From assembly GCF_902859855.1 (NCBI RefSeq), contig NZ_CADIKH010000040.1:1-64000 (forward strand): 64,000 bases of DNA, given 5' to 3'. Below the pieces are notes generated by a model. It was not told the DNA's origin. It ran no database searches and saw nothing but the letters and a program-made list of their open reading frames with translations. The position numbers and the translations under genes are program-made. This document shows, piece by piece, positions 51,622 to 60,766 of this stretch. How positions within the stretch are numbered: position 1 is the stretch's first letter; each line of letters starts with the position of its first letter. This stretch comes from Paraburkholderia humisilvae. Its GTDB lineage: Bacteria > Pseudomonadota > Gammaproteobacteria > Burkholderiales > Burkholderiaceae.

Positions 51622-53844
51622 ATGAATACCTCCGTTTCACTTCCACGTGCGGCACGACGCGACGCGCGGCGCCGCCGTCCACGCGGCGGCGCACTGGCTT
51701 GCGCATCGCTGATGTACACCTTGCCGGCACTGGCCGATACCGGCGCGACGCCCATTCAACCGGGCGCCACGGCCACGGCGACAGTCGACAGCACCTTGCC
51801 CGCGGTACACATTCAGGCGAGCGCGCGCGATGACACAACGGACACGCCGGACTTGAGCACACCGATCAGCGCGGGCAGCCGGCTCGGTCTGTCCAGCCTC
51901 GATACACCGGCCAGCGTCGAAGCGATCAGCAGCGGCCAGATCGAGGAACGGGGCGACAGGAGCGTGACGCAGGCCGTCACGCGCGCCACCGGATTCGCCA
52001 GCGACGCCGCGCCGGGCAACGGCGGCACATCCGTTTCGGTGCGCGGCTTCAGCGGCCCCGAATCGATCACGACACTGTACGACGGCGTGCGCATGTTCCC
52101 CGGCGCCGGAACGGTGACGTTTCCGTTCGACACATGGTCGGTCGAGCGCATCGAGGTACTGCGAGGCCCGGCGTCCGTGCTGTACGGCGAAGGTGGGATC
52201 GGCGGCGTGATCAACATCGTGCCGAAAGCACCGCAGCGCGACGATGCAACGACCATCCAGCTCGGCGCCGGTTCGCGTGGAGAAAAGCGCGTCGCGCTCG
52301 ACACGACGGGTGCGCTCGGGCCAATGCTCTCGTATCGGTTTTACGTGAGTGATGACCGTTCTAACGGCTGGGTGCCGCGCGGCGACACCCATACCACCGC
52401 GCTCGGCGGCGCGCTGCGTCTGGACGTCAACCCGACGTTGTCGTTCACGCTCGACTACGACTACGGCCGGCAAAAGCCCGCGCGCTATTTCGGCGTGCCG
52501 GTTGAGAACGGACAGTTAAACCCCGCGTTGCGCTTTCAGAACTACAACGTCGGCGCTGCGGATATCGCCTATTACGACCAGTGGACGCGTCTGAACACGA
52601 CGTGGCGCGCGACGCCGGGCATCACCGTGCACAACCAGCTCTACTATCTGCTCACCAACCGGCACTGGCACGACAGCGAGAGTTACTCGCTGTTGCCCGA
52701 CGGCAATGTGCTACGCAGCGACTACATCGAAATCCTGCATCACGAGAAACAGATCGGCGACACGCTCGATGCGACCGTCGAAGGCAACCTGTGGGGTCAT
52801 CAGAACCGCCTTGTCGTCGGTGCGGATTTCAACGAGATATCGTTCCTCGATACCAGCAATTCGCCGTTCGACGGGTCGTCGATCGTGCCCGCGTTCAACT
52901 TCGATCCGGGCGTGTTCATGAGCCCGGACCCCACAGTACCGGCATTTCGCACGACCACCCATCAGGTGTCGGTATTCGCCGAAGACCGCGTCGAACTGAC
53001 CGACCGGCTCGCGTGGATCAGCGGGCTACGCTACGACCACATCGATTTTCATCGCGATACATTCGCGACCGCGACCACCGCCGCTTCGTCGTTCGACAAG
53101 ACCTTTGCGCACACCGGTTGGCGCACCGGCCTGGTTTTCTCGCTGACGCCCGATCTGTCCGTCTACGCGCAGTACACGACGGGCACTGACGGCGTCAGTT
53201 CGCTGATCACGCTGTCGCAGTCGAGTAGCGCGTTCACCCTATCGACCGGACAGCAATGGGAAGCGGGCATCAAGCAGCAACTGCTGGGTGGCCGCGCATC
53301 GTGGACGCTCGCGTTCTATCAGATCGTCAAGCGCAATCTGCTCAGCGCCGATCCGCTGAATCCGGACCTCAGCGAACAGGTCGGCAAACAATCGTCGCGT
53401 GGCGTCGAGTGGTCGGGCGCGATGCGGTTGTGGGGAGGATGGTCAGTCGAGGCGAATGCCGCGCTATTGCGCGCGCGCTTCGATGACTTCGACGAGGAAG
53501 TGAACGGACAAAGTGTGTCGCGTGCGGGAAACGTGCCGTTCGACATTCCAGAGCAGACCGCGAACGTGTGGCTCGACTGGGCATTCGCGCCGGGCTGGAA
53601 AGCCGGCGTCGGCGTGCAATATGTCGGGCGGCGCTTCGGCGATAACGCGAATACGGTGCCCATCCCCTCCTACACGTTGTTCGACGCGTCCGCGTCGTGG
53701 CGGGCAACCCGCAACCTGACGCTGGCTCTGTATCTGCGCAACCTGACGAACCGGGTCTACGCGGTATCGACGCAGAACAACGGCACAGAGTGGTTGCTCG
53801 GCGCACCGCGTTCGGGCTGGGTGACGGCAACCGTCAATTTCTGA
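51622..53844 (+). CDS. TonB-dependent outer-membrane receptor (siderophore-receptor type)
   Basis: A 740-residue beta-barrel receptor with an export signal (CASLMYTLPALA). The plug domain contains TPASVEAISSGQIEERG, SVSVRGFSG and VERIEVLRGPASVLYGEGGIGGVINIVPK. The C terminus ends in an aromatic residue (TATVNF), as barrel-assembly signals do. It resembles ferric-siderophore receptors more than classical BtuB (~600 residues), yet it sits under a cobalamin riboswitch and heads a transport operon. It probably imports cobalamin or another corrinoid. ATG 51622 has a weak ribosome site. Confidence 0.87.
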   Translation: MNTSVSLPRAARRDARRRRPRGGALACASLMYTLPALADTGATPIQPGATATATVDSTLPAVHIQASARDDTTDTPDLSTPISAGSRLGLSSLDTPASVEAISSGQIEERGDRSVTQAVTRATGFASDAAPGNGGTSVSVRGFSGPESITTLYDGVRMFPGAGTVTFPFDTWSVERIEVLRGPASVLYGEGGIGGVINIVPKAPQRDDATTIQLGAGSRGEKRVALDTTGALGPMLSYRFYVSDDRSNGWVPRGDTHTTALGGALRLDVNPTLSFTLDYDYGRQKPARYFGVPVENGQLNPALRFQNYNVGAADIAYYDQWTRLNTTWRATPGITVHNQLYYLLTNRHWHDSESYSLLPDGNVLRSDYIEILHHEKQIGDTLDATVEGNLWGHQNRLVVGADFNEISFLDTSNSPFDGSSIVPAFNFDPGVFMSPDPTVPAFRTTTHQVSVFAEDRVELTDRLAWISGLRYDHIDFHRDTFATATTAASSFDKTFAHTGWRTGLVFSLTPDLSVYAQYTTGTDGVSSLITLSQSSSAFTLSTGQQWEAGIKQQLLGGRASWTLAFYQIVKRNLLSADPLNPDLSEQVGKQSSRGVEWSGAMRLWGGWSVEANAALLRARFDDFDEEVNGQSVSRAGNVPFDIPEQTANVWLDWAFAPGWKAGVGVQYVGRRFGDNANTVPIPSYTLFDASASWRATRNLTLALYLRNLTNRVYAVSTQNNGTEWLLGAPRSGWVTATVNF

Positions 53845-53869
53845 AGCTGGCGACTCAGGAGTGGCCCCG

Positions 53870-54685
53870 ATGACGTCTTTGCATATCGATGAATTGAGCT
53901 GGTCGCCGCACAACGACAGCCGCCGCGCCGGTCGCGACGGGGACCTGCTGCGGCGCGTCGTACTGGAAGCGCGAACCGGCGAGTTCGTCGGCCTGATCGG
54001 ACCGAATGGCAGCGGTAAAACCAGCCTGCTGCGCTGTGCTTTCCGCTATGCGAAGCCGCGGCTCGGCACGGTCACGCTCGACGCTCACGACGTCTGGGCG
54101 CACTCGGTGCGCTGGGCTGCGCAACGCATCGCCGTGCTGCTGCAGGACGCGTCGGATGATTTCGGTCTGACCGTCGCGCAGGTCGTCGCAATGGGCCGCA
54201 CGCCGCACAAAGGTCTGCTCGATGGCGACACGGCCGATGACGCGGCTGTGATCGCACGCGCGCTGCGCGATGTTGAACTTGACGCATCGCGCGACCGGTT
54301 GTTCGCTTCGCTGTCCGGCGGCGAAAAGCAGCGCGCGCTGCTGGCGCGCGCGCTCGCCCAGCAGCCGCGCATTTTGATGCTCGATGAACCGACCAATCAT
54401 CTTGACCCGCGTCATCAGATCGAATTGCTCGCGCTGGTGAAGCGCCAGCAGATCACGACCATCGCCACGATTCACGATCTGAACCTGGCCGCCGCGTTTT
54501 GTGACCGGATCTATGTAATCGCGGATGGAGAGATAGTCGCTTGCGGCACGCCTCGCGAGGTACTGACCGAAGACATGATGCGAACCGTCTATGGCGTCGA
54601 CGCACTGGTCGACCGTCATCCGGTAACGGGACGCCCGCGCATCACGCTGGTCGCCGGTCACGGCCATGGAGGCACACCGCAATGA
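53870..54685 (+). CDS. ABC transporter ATP-binding protein (BtuD/FecE-like)
   Basis: A 271-residue ATPase of metal-chelate importers. Walker A is GPNGSGKTSLLR, the signature is LSGGEKQRALLARAL, Walker B is ILMLDEPTNHLD, and the switch His is in IATIHDLNLAA. ATG 53870 has AGGAG 9 bases upstream. It lies 25 bases after the receptor stop and overlaps the binding-protein gene by ATGA. It pairs with the FecCD-type permease to drive cobalamin (or similar) uptake. The substrate is inferred from the upstream riboswitch. Confidence 0.93.
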   Translation: MTSLHIDELSWSPHNDSRRAGRDGDLLRRVVLEARTGEFVGLIGPNGSGKTSLLRCAFRYAKPRLGTVTLDAHDVWAHSVRWAAQRIAVLLQDASDDFGLTVAQVVAMGRTPHKGLLDGDTADDAAVIARALRDVELDASRDRLFASLSGGEKQRALLARALAQQPRILMLDEPTNHLDPRHQIELLALVKRQQITTIATIHDLNLAAAFCDRIYVIADGEIVACGTPREVLTEDMMRTVYGVDALVDRHPVTGRPRITLVAGHGHGGTPQ

Positions 54686-55677
54686 TCGCTGAACTTGCTC
54701 GCGCGCTGATGGCGGTCGCTCTGGTGAGCGTCACCTGCAATGCGCACGCCGCGCATTATCCGGTTACCGTGCGCAGCTGCAACCGCGAGGTCACGTTTTC
54801 GCGCGCGCCGACACGAGCGGTCAGCAACGACGTGAACCTCACGGAAATGATGCTGCGTCTGGGATTGCGTTCGAGCATGGCGGGCTATACCGGCATCGGC
54901 GGCTGGAAAACCGCGCAGCCGTCCGTGCGCGCCGAACTGAACGGATTGCCCGAACTGGCGCTTCGCTATCCGTCGCTGGAAATGCTGGTGGCCTCCGGTG
55001 CGGATTTATATGTCGCAGGCTGGAATTACGGCATGCGGGTCGGTGGGCCCGTTACCCCTGCGACGTTGGCGCGCTTCGGTATCGCCGCCTATGAGTTGAC
55101 CGAATCCTGCGCCCACGTGATGCCGCGTCCGCCGGCCTCGCTGGACGATGTCTATAGCGATCTGCGCAATCTCGGCGCGATCTTCGATGTCGAAGCACGT
55201 GCGCATGCGCTCATTGCCGCGATGCAGTCGCAGGTGGATGCCATTTCGCGAGCGCTCGGGCCAAAGATCGAACGCACCCGTGTATTCGTCTACGACAGCG
55301 GCGAAGACAAGCCGTTTACCGCTGCCGCGCTGGCGATGCCGACCGCACTGATCCGCGCGGCCGGTGGCAGGAACGTGATGGACGACGTCCGGCAAAGCTG
55401 GACGCAGGTGAGCTGGGAGAGCGTGATCGCACGCAATCCGCAGGCGATCGTGATCGTCGATTACGGCGCGGTGACCGCGGACCAGAAAATACGCTTCTTA
55501 ACCGGCAACCCGGCCTTGGCGAATGTCGACGCGATACGGTTACGCCGTTTCATCGTCGTGCCCTACGATGCCGCGACGCCAGGTGTGCGCAATATCGATG
55601 CGATCGCAACGATCGCGCGCGGGTTACATCCGGCGCTGTTTGCGCCGGGCAATGCCCTACGCACCGAGGGTCCGTGA
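54682..55677 (+). CDS. Periplasmic corrinoid/metal-chelate-binding protein (BtuF-like)
   Basis: A 331-residue secreted protein with signal ARALMAVALVSVTCNAHA. Domain features of the Peripla_BP_2 clamshell fold include APTRAVSNDVNLTEMMLRLGL, LVASGADLYVAG and NPQAIVIVDYG, plus PALANVDAIRLRRFIVVPYDAA near the C terminus. ATG 54682 overlaps the ATPase stop. It delivers substrate to the downstream permease. BtuF versus siderophore specificity is not separable by motif, but the operon is cobalamin-riboswitch-controlled. Confidence 0.87.
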   Translation: MIAELARALMAVALVSVTCNAHAAHYPVTVRSCNREVTFSRAPTRAVSNDVNLTEMMLRLGLRSSMAGYTGIGGWKTAQPSVRAELNGLPELALRYPSLEMLVASGADLYVAGWNYGMRVGGPVTPATLARFGIAAYELTESCAHVMPRPPASLDDVYSDLRNLGAIFDVEARAHALIAAMQSQVDAISRALGPKIERTRVFVYDSGEDKPFTAAALAMPTALIRAAGGRNVMDDVRQSWTQVSWESVIARNPQAIVIVDYGAVTADQKIRFLTGNPALANVDAIRLRRFIVVPYDAATPGVRNIDAIATIARGLHPALFAPGNALRTEGP

Positions 55678-56717
55678 TGGAAACGATCGGGACCTCCGCG
55701 TCGATCGCGCAAACGCGCCGCAAAACCTGCCTTCCTATTGCCCTTCTAACGTTACTGCTGCTTGTTTCAATCGTCGTGGCGACCGGACTAGGACCCGTAT
55801 CGATCCGGCCTGCCGTGACAGCACGCATTGTGTTCGAGCACCTGTCGGGCGCTTCGGCTGTCGCCGGCGCGCAGGACAACATTGTCTGGCTGATCCGGCT
55901 GCCGCGCGTGCTGCTCGGTGCACTGGTGGGCGCTACGCTCGCGGTCGCCGGGATGGTGCTGCAGGCTGCGACCGGCAATCGTCTCGCCGATCCGCATCTG
56001 CTGGGTGTGAGCTCGGGCGCGAGTGTCGGCGCCGTTGCAGCGACCTTGTGGATCGGCGCCGCACTGGGACCGTTTACGCTGTCCGCGCTCGCCTTCGCCG
56101 GCGCACTCGCGGCGACGTCGCTTGTGATCGCGCTTGGCGCGCGCGGCCGCAGGCTCGATTCGCAACGGCTGCTGCTGTCGGGCATTGCGGTGTCGTTCGT
56201 CATGATGGCGTGCGCGAATCTGCTGCTCTACCTGGGCGACCAGCGCGCCGCGGCGTCGGTGCTGTTCTGGATGCTAGGCGGACTTGGCCTTGCGAGCTGG
56301 GACATGCTGGGCGTGCCGGGCTCGTTCGCGGCAGGTGGCCTGTTGCTGCTGGTCGGCAGGCGACGCGAACTCAATGCGTTGATGAGCGGCGATATCGTCG
56401 CCACGACACTCGGCGTGAATGTCGCACGGATCCGCGGCGAGTTGTTTGCCGTCAGTTCGCTACTCACGGCCGCGATGGTCGCGGTCAGCGGAACGATCGG
56501 CTTCGTCGGGCTCGTCGCACCGCATGTATGCCGACGCCTTGTCGGCGCGGATCACAACCGTTTGTTGCCGGCCTCCGCGCTGTTCGGTGCGATCATGCTC
56601 ATCTGGGCCGACGTGGCGGCGCGCATGCTGGTCGCACCGGACGAATTGCCGATCGGCGTGATCACGGCACTTCTGGGTGGCGCGTTCTTTGTTGCGATCA
56701 TGCAAGTGCGACGGTGA
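55677..56717 (+). CDS. FecCD-family ABC permease (BtuC-like)
   Basis: A 346-residue inner-membrane permease with about ten helices. The FecCD signature LIRLPRVLLGALVGATLAVAG is followed by GRRRELNALMSGDIVATTLGV and GTIGFVGLVAPHVCRRLVG, the coupling-helix region. ATG 55677 has GAGGG upstream at a good distance. The GTG at 55674 is equivalent. It ends the receptor-ATPase-binding-protein-permease operon. No cobalamin biosynthetic gene follows in the window. Confidence 0.93.
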   Translation: METIGTSASIAQTRRKTCLPIALLTLLLLVSIVVATGLGPVSIRPAVTARIVFEHLSGASAVAGAQDNIVWLIRLPRVLLGALVGATLAVAGMVLQAATGNRLADPHLLGVSSGASVGAVAATLWIGAALGPFTLSALAFAGALAATSLVIALGARGRRLDSQRLLLSGIAVSFVMMACANLLLYLGDQRAAASVLFWMLGGLGLASWDMLGVPGSFAAGGLLLLVGRRRELNALMSGDIVATTLGVNVARIRGELFAVSSLLTAAMVAVSGTIGFVGLVAPHVCRRLVGADHNRLLPASALFGAIMLIWADVAARMLVAPDELPIGVITALLGGAFFVAIMQVRR

Positions 56718-56759
56718 ACACCGATGGCTAGCCGCCGATCACCGACCCGGTCGTCAAGC

Positions 56760-57599
56760 TTATCTGGGCGACGGGATGACTCGCTCGACGATCGCCGCCA
56801 TATGCGCCCCGGCCGGGTCCGCGAGGTCGGTCAGGATCGTGAAGTGCCGCCGCTCCGGAATCGGCAGAAAGGCCACGCTCTCACCCCTTGCTTCACACGC
56901 GCTCGCATAGCTCCGCGATTGGCGAATCAATTCCGGAAGCTCAGCCATGCCAACGGACACCACGGTGGGCGCACCGCGATCGATCTGATGCAACGGGCTA
57001 AATCGCGAAATCTCCTGCTCCGTTAGCTGCAGCTTGTCGTTCAGCCATGACAGGGAGATCGGCTCCAGATCGAATAGCGCGCTCACGCATACGGTCAGCG
57101 TGATGCCTGGGTGATTGCGATAAAGCGCAGCAAGCTGCCCTCCCGCCGAATGACCGCAGACACAAACGGGACGGCCACCAAAACCTGCGTCGCTTGTATC
57201 CGACTGCAAAAACTTGAGCAGCAACCCGATTTCACTGACGATTTCGGTCATCGATGCTTCGGGAGCAAGCGTATATTCCGCCAGCACCACGTTGAATCCG
57301 CGCTCGAGCGGTCCGCGCGCGATAAACGCCAGATCGTCCTTTGCGTAGTTCTGCCAGTAACCGCCGTGGATGAAAACAAAAGTCGGCGCCGCTTCCTTGC
57401 CGCATGAAAGCCAGTCAAAACGTTGGCGCGGCCGGCCGCCGTAGGGAATGTCGCGCTTCACTTCCACGCTGCGATAGACGACTTCGCTCTGCGCCTTGAA
57501 TCGACCCATGATCGCCTGATAGTCGGGCTCATCCCGAACATTGTTGTAGGCAACATCAAGCGCCGCACGATCCATTCCGCGATAGACGGGGTTCGTCAT
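56760..57599 (-). CDS. Arylformamidase (kynurenine formamidase)-like alpha/beta hydrolase
   Basis: A 279-residue alpha/beta hydrolase. Oxyanion motif HGGYW (FVFIHGGYWQNYAKDD) and nucleophile motif GHSAGGQLAAL are both present, with a late histidine in IPERRHFTILTDL. The N terminus YRGMDRAALDVAYNNVRD is characteristic of the KynB-like/esterase group. ATG 57599 has AAGG upstream. No kynurenine-pathway gene is nearby, so a tryptophan-degradation role is only a family suggestion. It is convergent with the permease gene (42 bases apart). Confidence 0.83.
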   Translation of the reverse strand: MTNPVYRGMDRAALDVAYNNVRDEPDYQAIMGRFKAQSEVVYRSVEVKRDIPYGGRPRQRFDWLSCGKEAAPTFVFIHGGYWQNYAKDDLAFIARGPLERGFNVVLAEYTLAPEASMTEIVSEIGLLLKFLQSDTSDAGFGGRPVCVCGHSAGGQLAALYRNHPGITLTVCVSALFDLEPISLSWLNDKLQLTEQEISRFSPLHQIDRGAPTVVSVGMAELPELIRQSRSYASACEARGESVAFLPIPERRHFTILTDLADPAGAHMAAIVERVIPSPR

Positions 57600-58020
57600 G
57601 TCTTCAACCTTTAATCGTTGTGAGCAAGGCTTGGGCATCACTCATCGATGAGATGTACGGTGTCCGTTTCGCTTTTAAAGCAACGGTGTCGAAGCCATCC
57701 TAACAGTGTCTTGCGCAGTCAGCAGCCAGAGAGGACCTCGAAAGGCGCCAGTCAGGTCTTGTTGTGGCCCAGGCGCCTGCCGGGCGTGGCATGCATGTCA
57801 GTAAGCGCTCCTTCAGGCAACCAGGCGATTGAGTGCTCAGCGCGAATGAGTTCTGGATTCGTTGCCCACAACATAATTATTCACTTTCGTTGTGCTACGC
57901 ATCGAGCTCCGTTGCATTGAATTTAGCCGGCGTTGATCTATAACTGCTATCGAGGCAGCACGAGTCGCGTTACCAGAGACAACCCAATAAGATTGCTAAC
58001 TTCATCCCGGAGGTCTGTTG
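57600..58020. other. Intergenic region upstream of the unclassified 58021 gene
   Basis: About 420 bases without a supported gene. The segment 57865-57920 is AT-rich (including ATAATTATTC) compared with its surroundings and could hold a promoter. A frame at 57648-57920 has no ribosome site and no family. Confidence 0.45.
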
Positions 58021-58821
58021 ATGACTGTATTCGCCTCGGCCACACAACCTCCGGTCGCCGTTATCGTGTCGGACCCACCCGCACAGCTTTTATTATTTTC
58101 AGGGATCGTCGTGGGTAACAACGATCCGCTTTTCATCGTAACCAGTTCCGCCATTCAACATGAAACGCTGGATTTGAATCTGAATTTCCCAACCGGGCGA
58201 ATCATTGCCTCTACGTCCACCGTGGCCTTGGCAAGTATTGGGTCATCCGAAGGCGTCGCGTTCACTTTCGCCACCGATACCAGCACCATCGCGCAGGACC
58301 CGAATACGGGAAGCCTGTCACTCATCGCGGAGTTGTCACTGCAATCCGAGACCCCGACATGGGGAGGCTGGTATCCGTCGATGTGGATCAATCGGGTTTC
58401 ATACAGCGCCCAGGTGCTGGTGGAAATTGAGCAACCGATCATTGCCGGAACCCTGCGCTGGAGCGAGCGCGACGTCGCGGCTGAAAGTTGGCCAGCGCTT
58501 TCGGTTTCCGCCAACTCGGTTAACTGGAGTCCGCCAGGCGGGTTCGGAGGCTTCACGCCCGGCCCCGTGGTGGCAACGGGCGTGGTTGAACCACCCGTAC
58601 TTGCAAGCGGCGTGAACACAGCCACCTATTTGATTACCGGCGTTCCATTCGGGCAGCAAGTCACGGTATTGGTCACCGCGCTACCCAGTTTCAAGCTTCT
58701 CCATGGAAATACGCTTGGCTTCTATCGTTCCGGCAACACCGCGAATCCGCTGACATTGACGCCGACGCAATCCCAGCAGCAAAACGTCGACTTCGTTGCT
58801 TCAGTCTCGACCCTCAGCTGA
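58021..58821 (+). CDS. Unclassified beta-rich protein
   Basis: A 266-residue protein, rich in Val, Thr, Ser and Pro with few charges, without a clear signal peptide. It reads like consecutive beta strands (QLLLFSGIVVGNNDPLFIV, TLDLNLNFPTGRIIASTSTV, EIEQPIIAGTLRWSE). I recognise no family. GGAGG lies 7 bases upstream of ATG 58021. It stands alone between opposing genes. It could be a carbohydrate-binding or surface-exposed protein exported by another route. No function is claimed. Confidence 0.65.
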   Translation: MTVFASATQPPVAVIVSDPPAQLLLFSGIVVGNNDPLFIVTSSAIQHETLDLNLNFPTGRIIASTSTVALASIGSSEGVAFTFATDTSTIAQDPNTGSLSLIAELSLQSETPTWGGWYPSMWINRVSYSAQVLVEIEQPIIAGTLRWSERDVAAESWPALSVSANSVNWSPPGGFGGFTPGPVVATGVVEPPVLASGVNTATYLITGVPFGQQVTVLVTALPSFKLLHGNTLGFYRSGNTANPLTLTPTQSQQQNVDFVASVSTLS

Positions 58822-58887
58822 GGCTTTTTTCAAGCCATGGACGTTAAGACGCATCACCGCGTCCCGGTACGAAAAAAATGAGTTTGA

Positions 58888-60477
58888 CTACGACAACGCG
58901 TGATCTTCCGCCAGCGTATCGGCAGCGCGTTCGCCGATCACGACGCAAGGCGCCATCGTATTGCCGGTCGTGACATGCGGCAGCACTGACGCGTCCGCGA
59001 TGCGCAGCTTGCCGATCCCGTACACCCGCAAGCGGGAGTCGACCACCGACATCGCATCGCGGCCCATTTTCGCGGTGCAGCTCTGGTGCGAATGGCTGAC
59101 CGTTGCATTGCGGATGAACGTGTCGAACCCCGCATGGTCGAGCGGACCGGGTAGCCATTCACGCTTCGTGAACGGCCGCAGCGGCGCCGAATTGCCGACG
59201 TCGCGATTGAACTCGATGCAGCGCTTCAGCGTCTGCCGGTCCTGCGCCGCGGCGAGAAAATTCGCGTCGATCTCGACCGGGTCCGACGGCTGAACACCGG
59301 TCAGCCGAATTCGCCCGCGACTCGCGGGGCGCAGCACGGCAGTGGTCAGCGACCAGGCATGCACCGGCAAGCCGCGTTCGCCCGCAGCCTCCGGGCTCGC
59401 ATAAGGCAGTTCGCAGAGAAACGACTGCAGATCCGGCCGGTCGAGCGTGCTGTCGCTCTTCCATAGCGCGGTTATTTCGGCGAGGTTGTTGCGGCCTTCG
59501 ATGGGTTCCGACGCCTCCCACACGCAAGGCGCCATGAAGTGGTCCTGGAAATTGCGGCCCACGCCCGGCAGGTGCTGCACAAGCGGAATGCCGAAACGTT
59601 GCAGCTCGGCCGCGTCGCCGATGCCCGACTGCATCAGCAGTTTCGGCGTGTGGATCGCACCGAGCGACAGCACGGTTTCGCATGTCGCATGCGCACGCTG
59701 CAACGCGCCATGATGCTGATATTCGACGCCGCTCACCGCGCCGCCGTCGAATATCAGCCGCGTAACGAGCGCATCGGCTATGACGGTCAGGTTCGACCGG
59801 TCCCGATATGGATGCACGTACGCGCGATACACCGACACCCGTTTGCCGTCGCGCACGCATACGTTCGTCAGCGCGACGCCGCCGGCGCTTTCCATCATTG
59901 CGCCGTTCTGGTCGTCAAACACCGGCACCCCTGCCTGAGCGTAGGCATCAAGGCCGGCGAGCGCGATCGGATGCGGATCGGGCGCGGGCTGTACGAACAA
60001 CGGACCGCCACTGCCGCGGCGTCGCGTATCTGGCGTGCCGTGCCAGTCCTCGCTGCGCTGGTAGAGGCTCAGCACCGCGGCATAGCTCCAGCCGGGGTCA
60101 CCGAGTTCGGCCGCAAGGTCGTCCCAGTCGGCCTGATGGCCGCGCGACCACGCCATCACGTTGATACTCGAGCCGCCGCCCAACACCTTACCCATCGCCA
60201 TCGGAATGCCGCGATCGTTCAGGTGCGGGTTCGGCGTCGCGCGAAACAGCCAGTTCTGTGGCGCCCGGCGCAGCGCCGGCCAGGACGTGGCGACCGCGAT
60301 CTCGGGACAATCGTCGCTGCCGCCGGCTTCCAGCAGCAGGACCTTGACGTCCGGGTGCTCCGCAAGGCGACGCGCCACGACCGAGCCAGACGCACCCGCA
60401 CCGCAAACGATGAAATCGAAACGCGCATCCGGCCCGGCAGCACCGGTCAGTCCGCGCATGGCACGCGAATCCGTCAT
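58888..60477 (-). CDS. GMC-family FAD oxidoreductase (choline dehydrogenase-like)
   Basis: A 529-residue flavoprotein oxidising an alcohol. The FAD fold has FIVCGAGASGSVVARRL, GGSSINVMAWSRGHQADWD (GMC signature 1), GAIHTPKLLMQSGIG (signature 2) and the catalytic His in HSHQSCTAKMG. The C-terminal GNTMAPCVVIGERAA block is typical. GAGG precedes ATG 60477. It lies ~290 bases downstream of the TPP decarboxylase pair on the same strand and may be linked to them. The substrate is unknown. Confidence 0.92.
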   Translation of the reverse strand: MTDSRAMRGLTGAAGPDARFDFIVCGAGASGSVVARRLAEHPDVKVLLLEAGGSDDCPEIAVATSWPALRRAPQNWLFRATPNPHLNDRGIPMAMGKVLGGGSSINVMAWSRGHQADWDDLAAELGDPGWSYAAVLSLYQRSEDWHGTPDTRRRGSGGPLFVQPAPDPHPIALAGLDAYAQAGVPVFDDQNGAMMESAGGVALTNVCVRDGKRVSVYRAYVHPYRDRSNLTVIADALVTRLIFDGGAVSGVEYQHHGALQRAHATCETVLSLGAIHTPKLLMQSGIGDAAELQRFGIPLVQHLPGVGRNFQDHFMAPCVWEASEPIEGRNNLAEITALWKSDSTLDRPDLQSFLCELPYASPEAAGERGLPVHAWSLTTAVLRPASRGRIRLTGVQPSDPVEIDANFLAAAQDRQTLKRCIEFNRDVGNSAPLRPFTKREWLPGPLDHAGFDTFIRNATVSHSHQSCTAKMGRDAMSVVDSRLRVYGIGKLRIADASVLPHVTTGNTMAPCVVIGERAADTLAEDHALS

Positions 60478-60534
60478 CGCAACCTCATGTCGACGTTGGT
60501 TAAGCAAAGCGCGCGTTAAAGCGCAGCCATTTTT

Positions 60535-60669
60535 TCATGCAAAGCCCAGCGCACTCAAATTCCACGTCCCAACATCACGTATGACTCCGCTCAATTTCGA
60601 CAGACTCGACGGCGCGCGCGACGATAAGTGGTCCAGCAACGGTTTGCTTTCTTTCATTCGTTCGGTCAT
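60535..60669 (-). CDS. Possible small ORF between TPP enzyme and GMC genes
   Basis: A 44-residue frame with AGAGGC upstream of ATG 60669 lies in the gap between the decarboxylase beta subunit and the GMC gene, on the same strand. It has a Leu/Ser-rich helix-like core and ends in LGFA. No family is recognised. It may be a remnant of a larger gene. Confidence 0.3.
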   Translation of the reverse strand: MTERMKESKPLLDHLSSRAPSSLSKLSGVIRDVGTWNLSALGFA

Positions 60670-60766
60670 CGCTGCCTCTTGTTGCAACGTCTGGTCGCAA
60701 ACAGTTAAACACTTGCACGCGCGACACATTCCATCAGCGTCTCGTTTACGATCGCACGTTCGCGAG

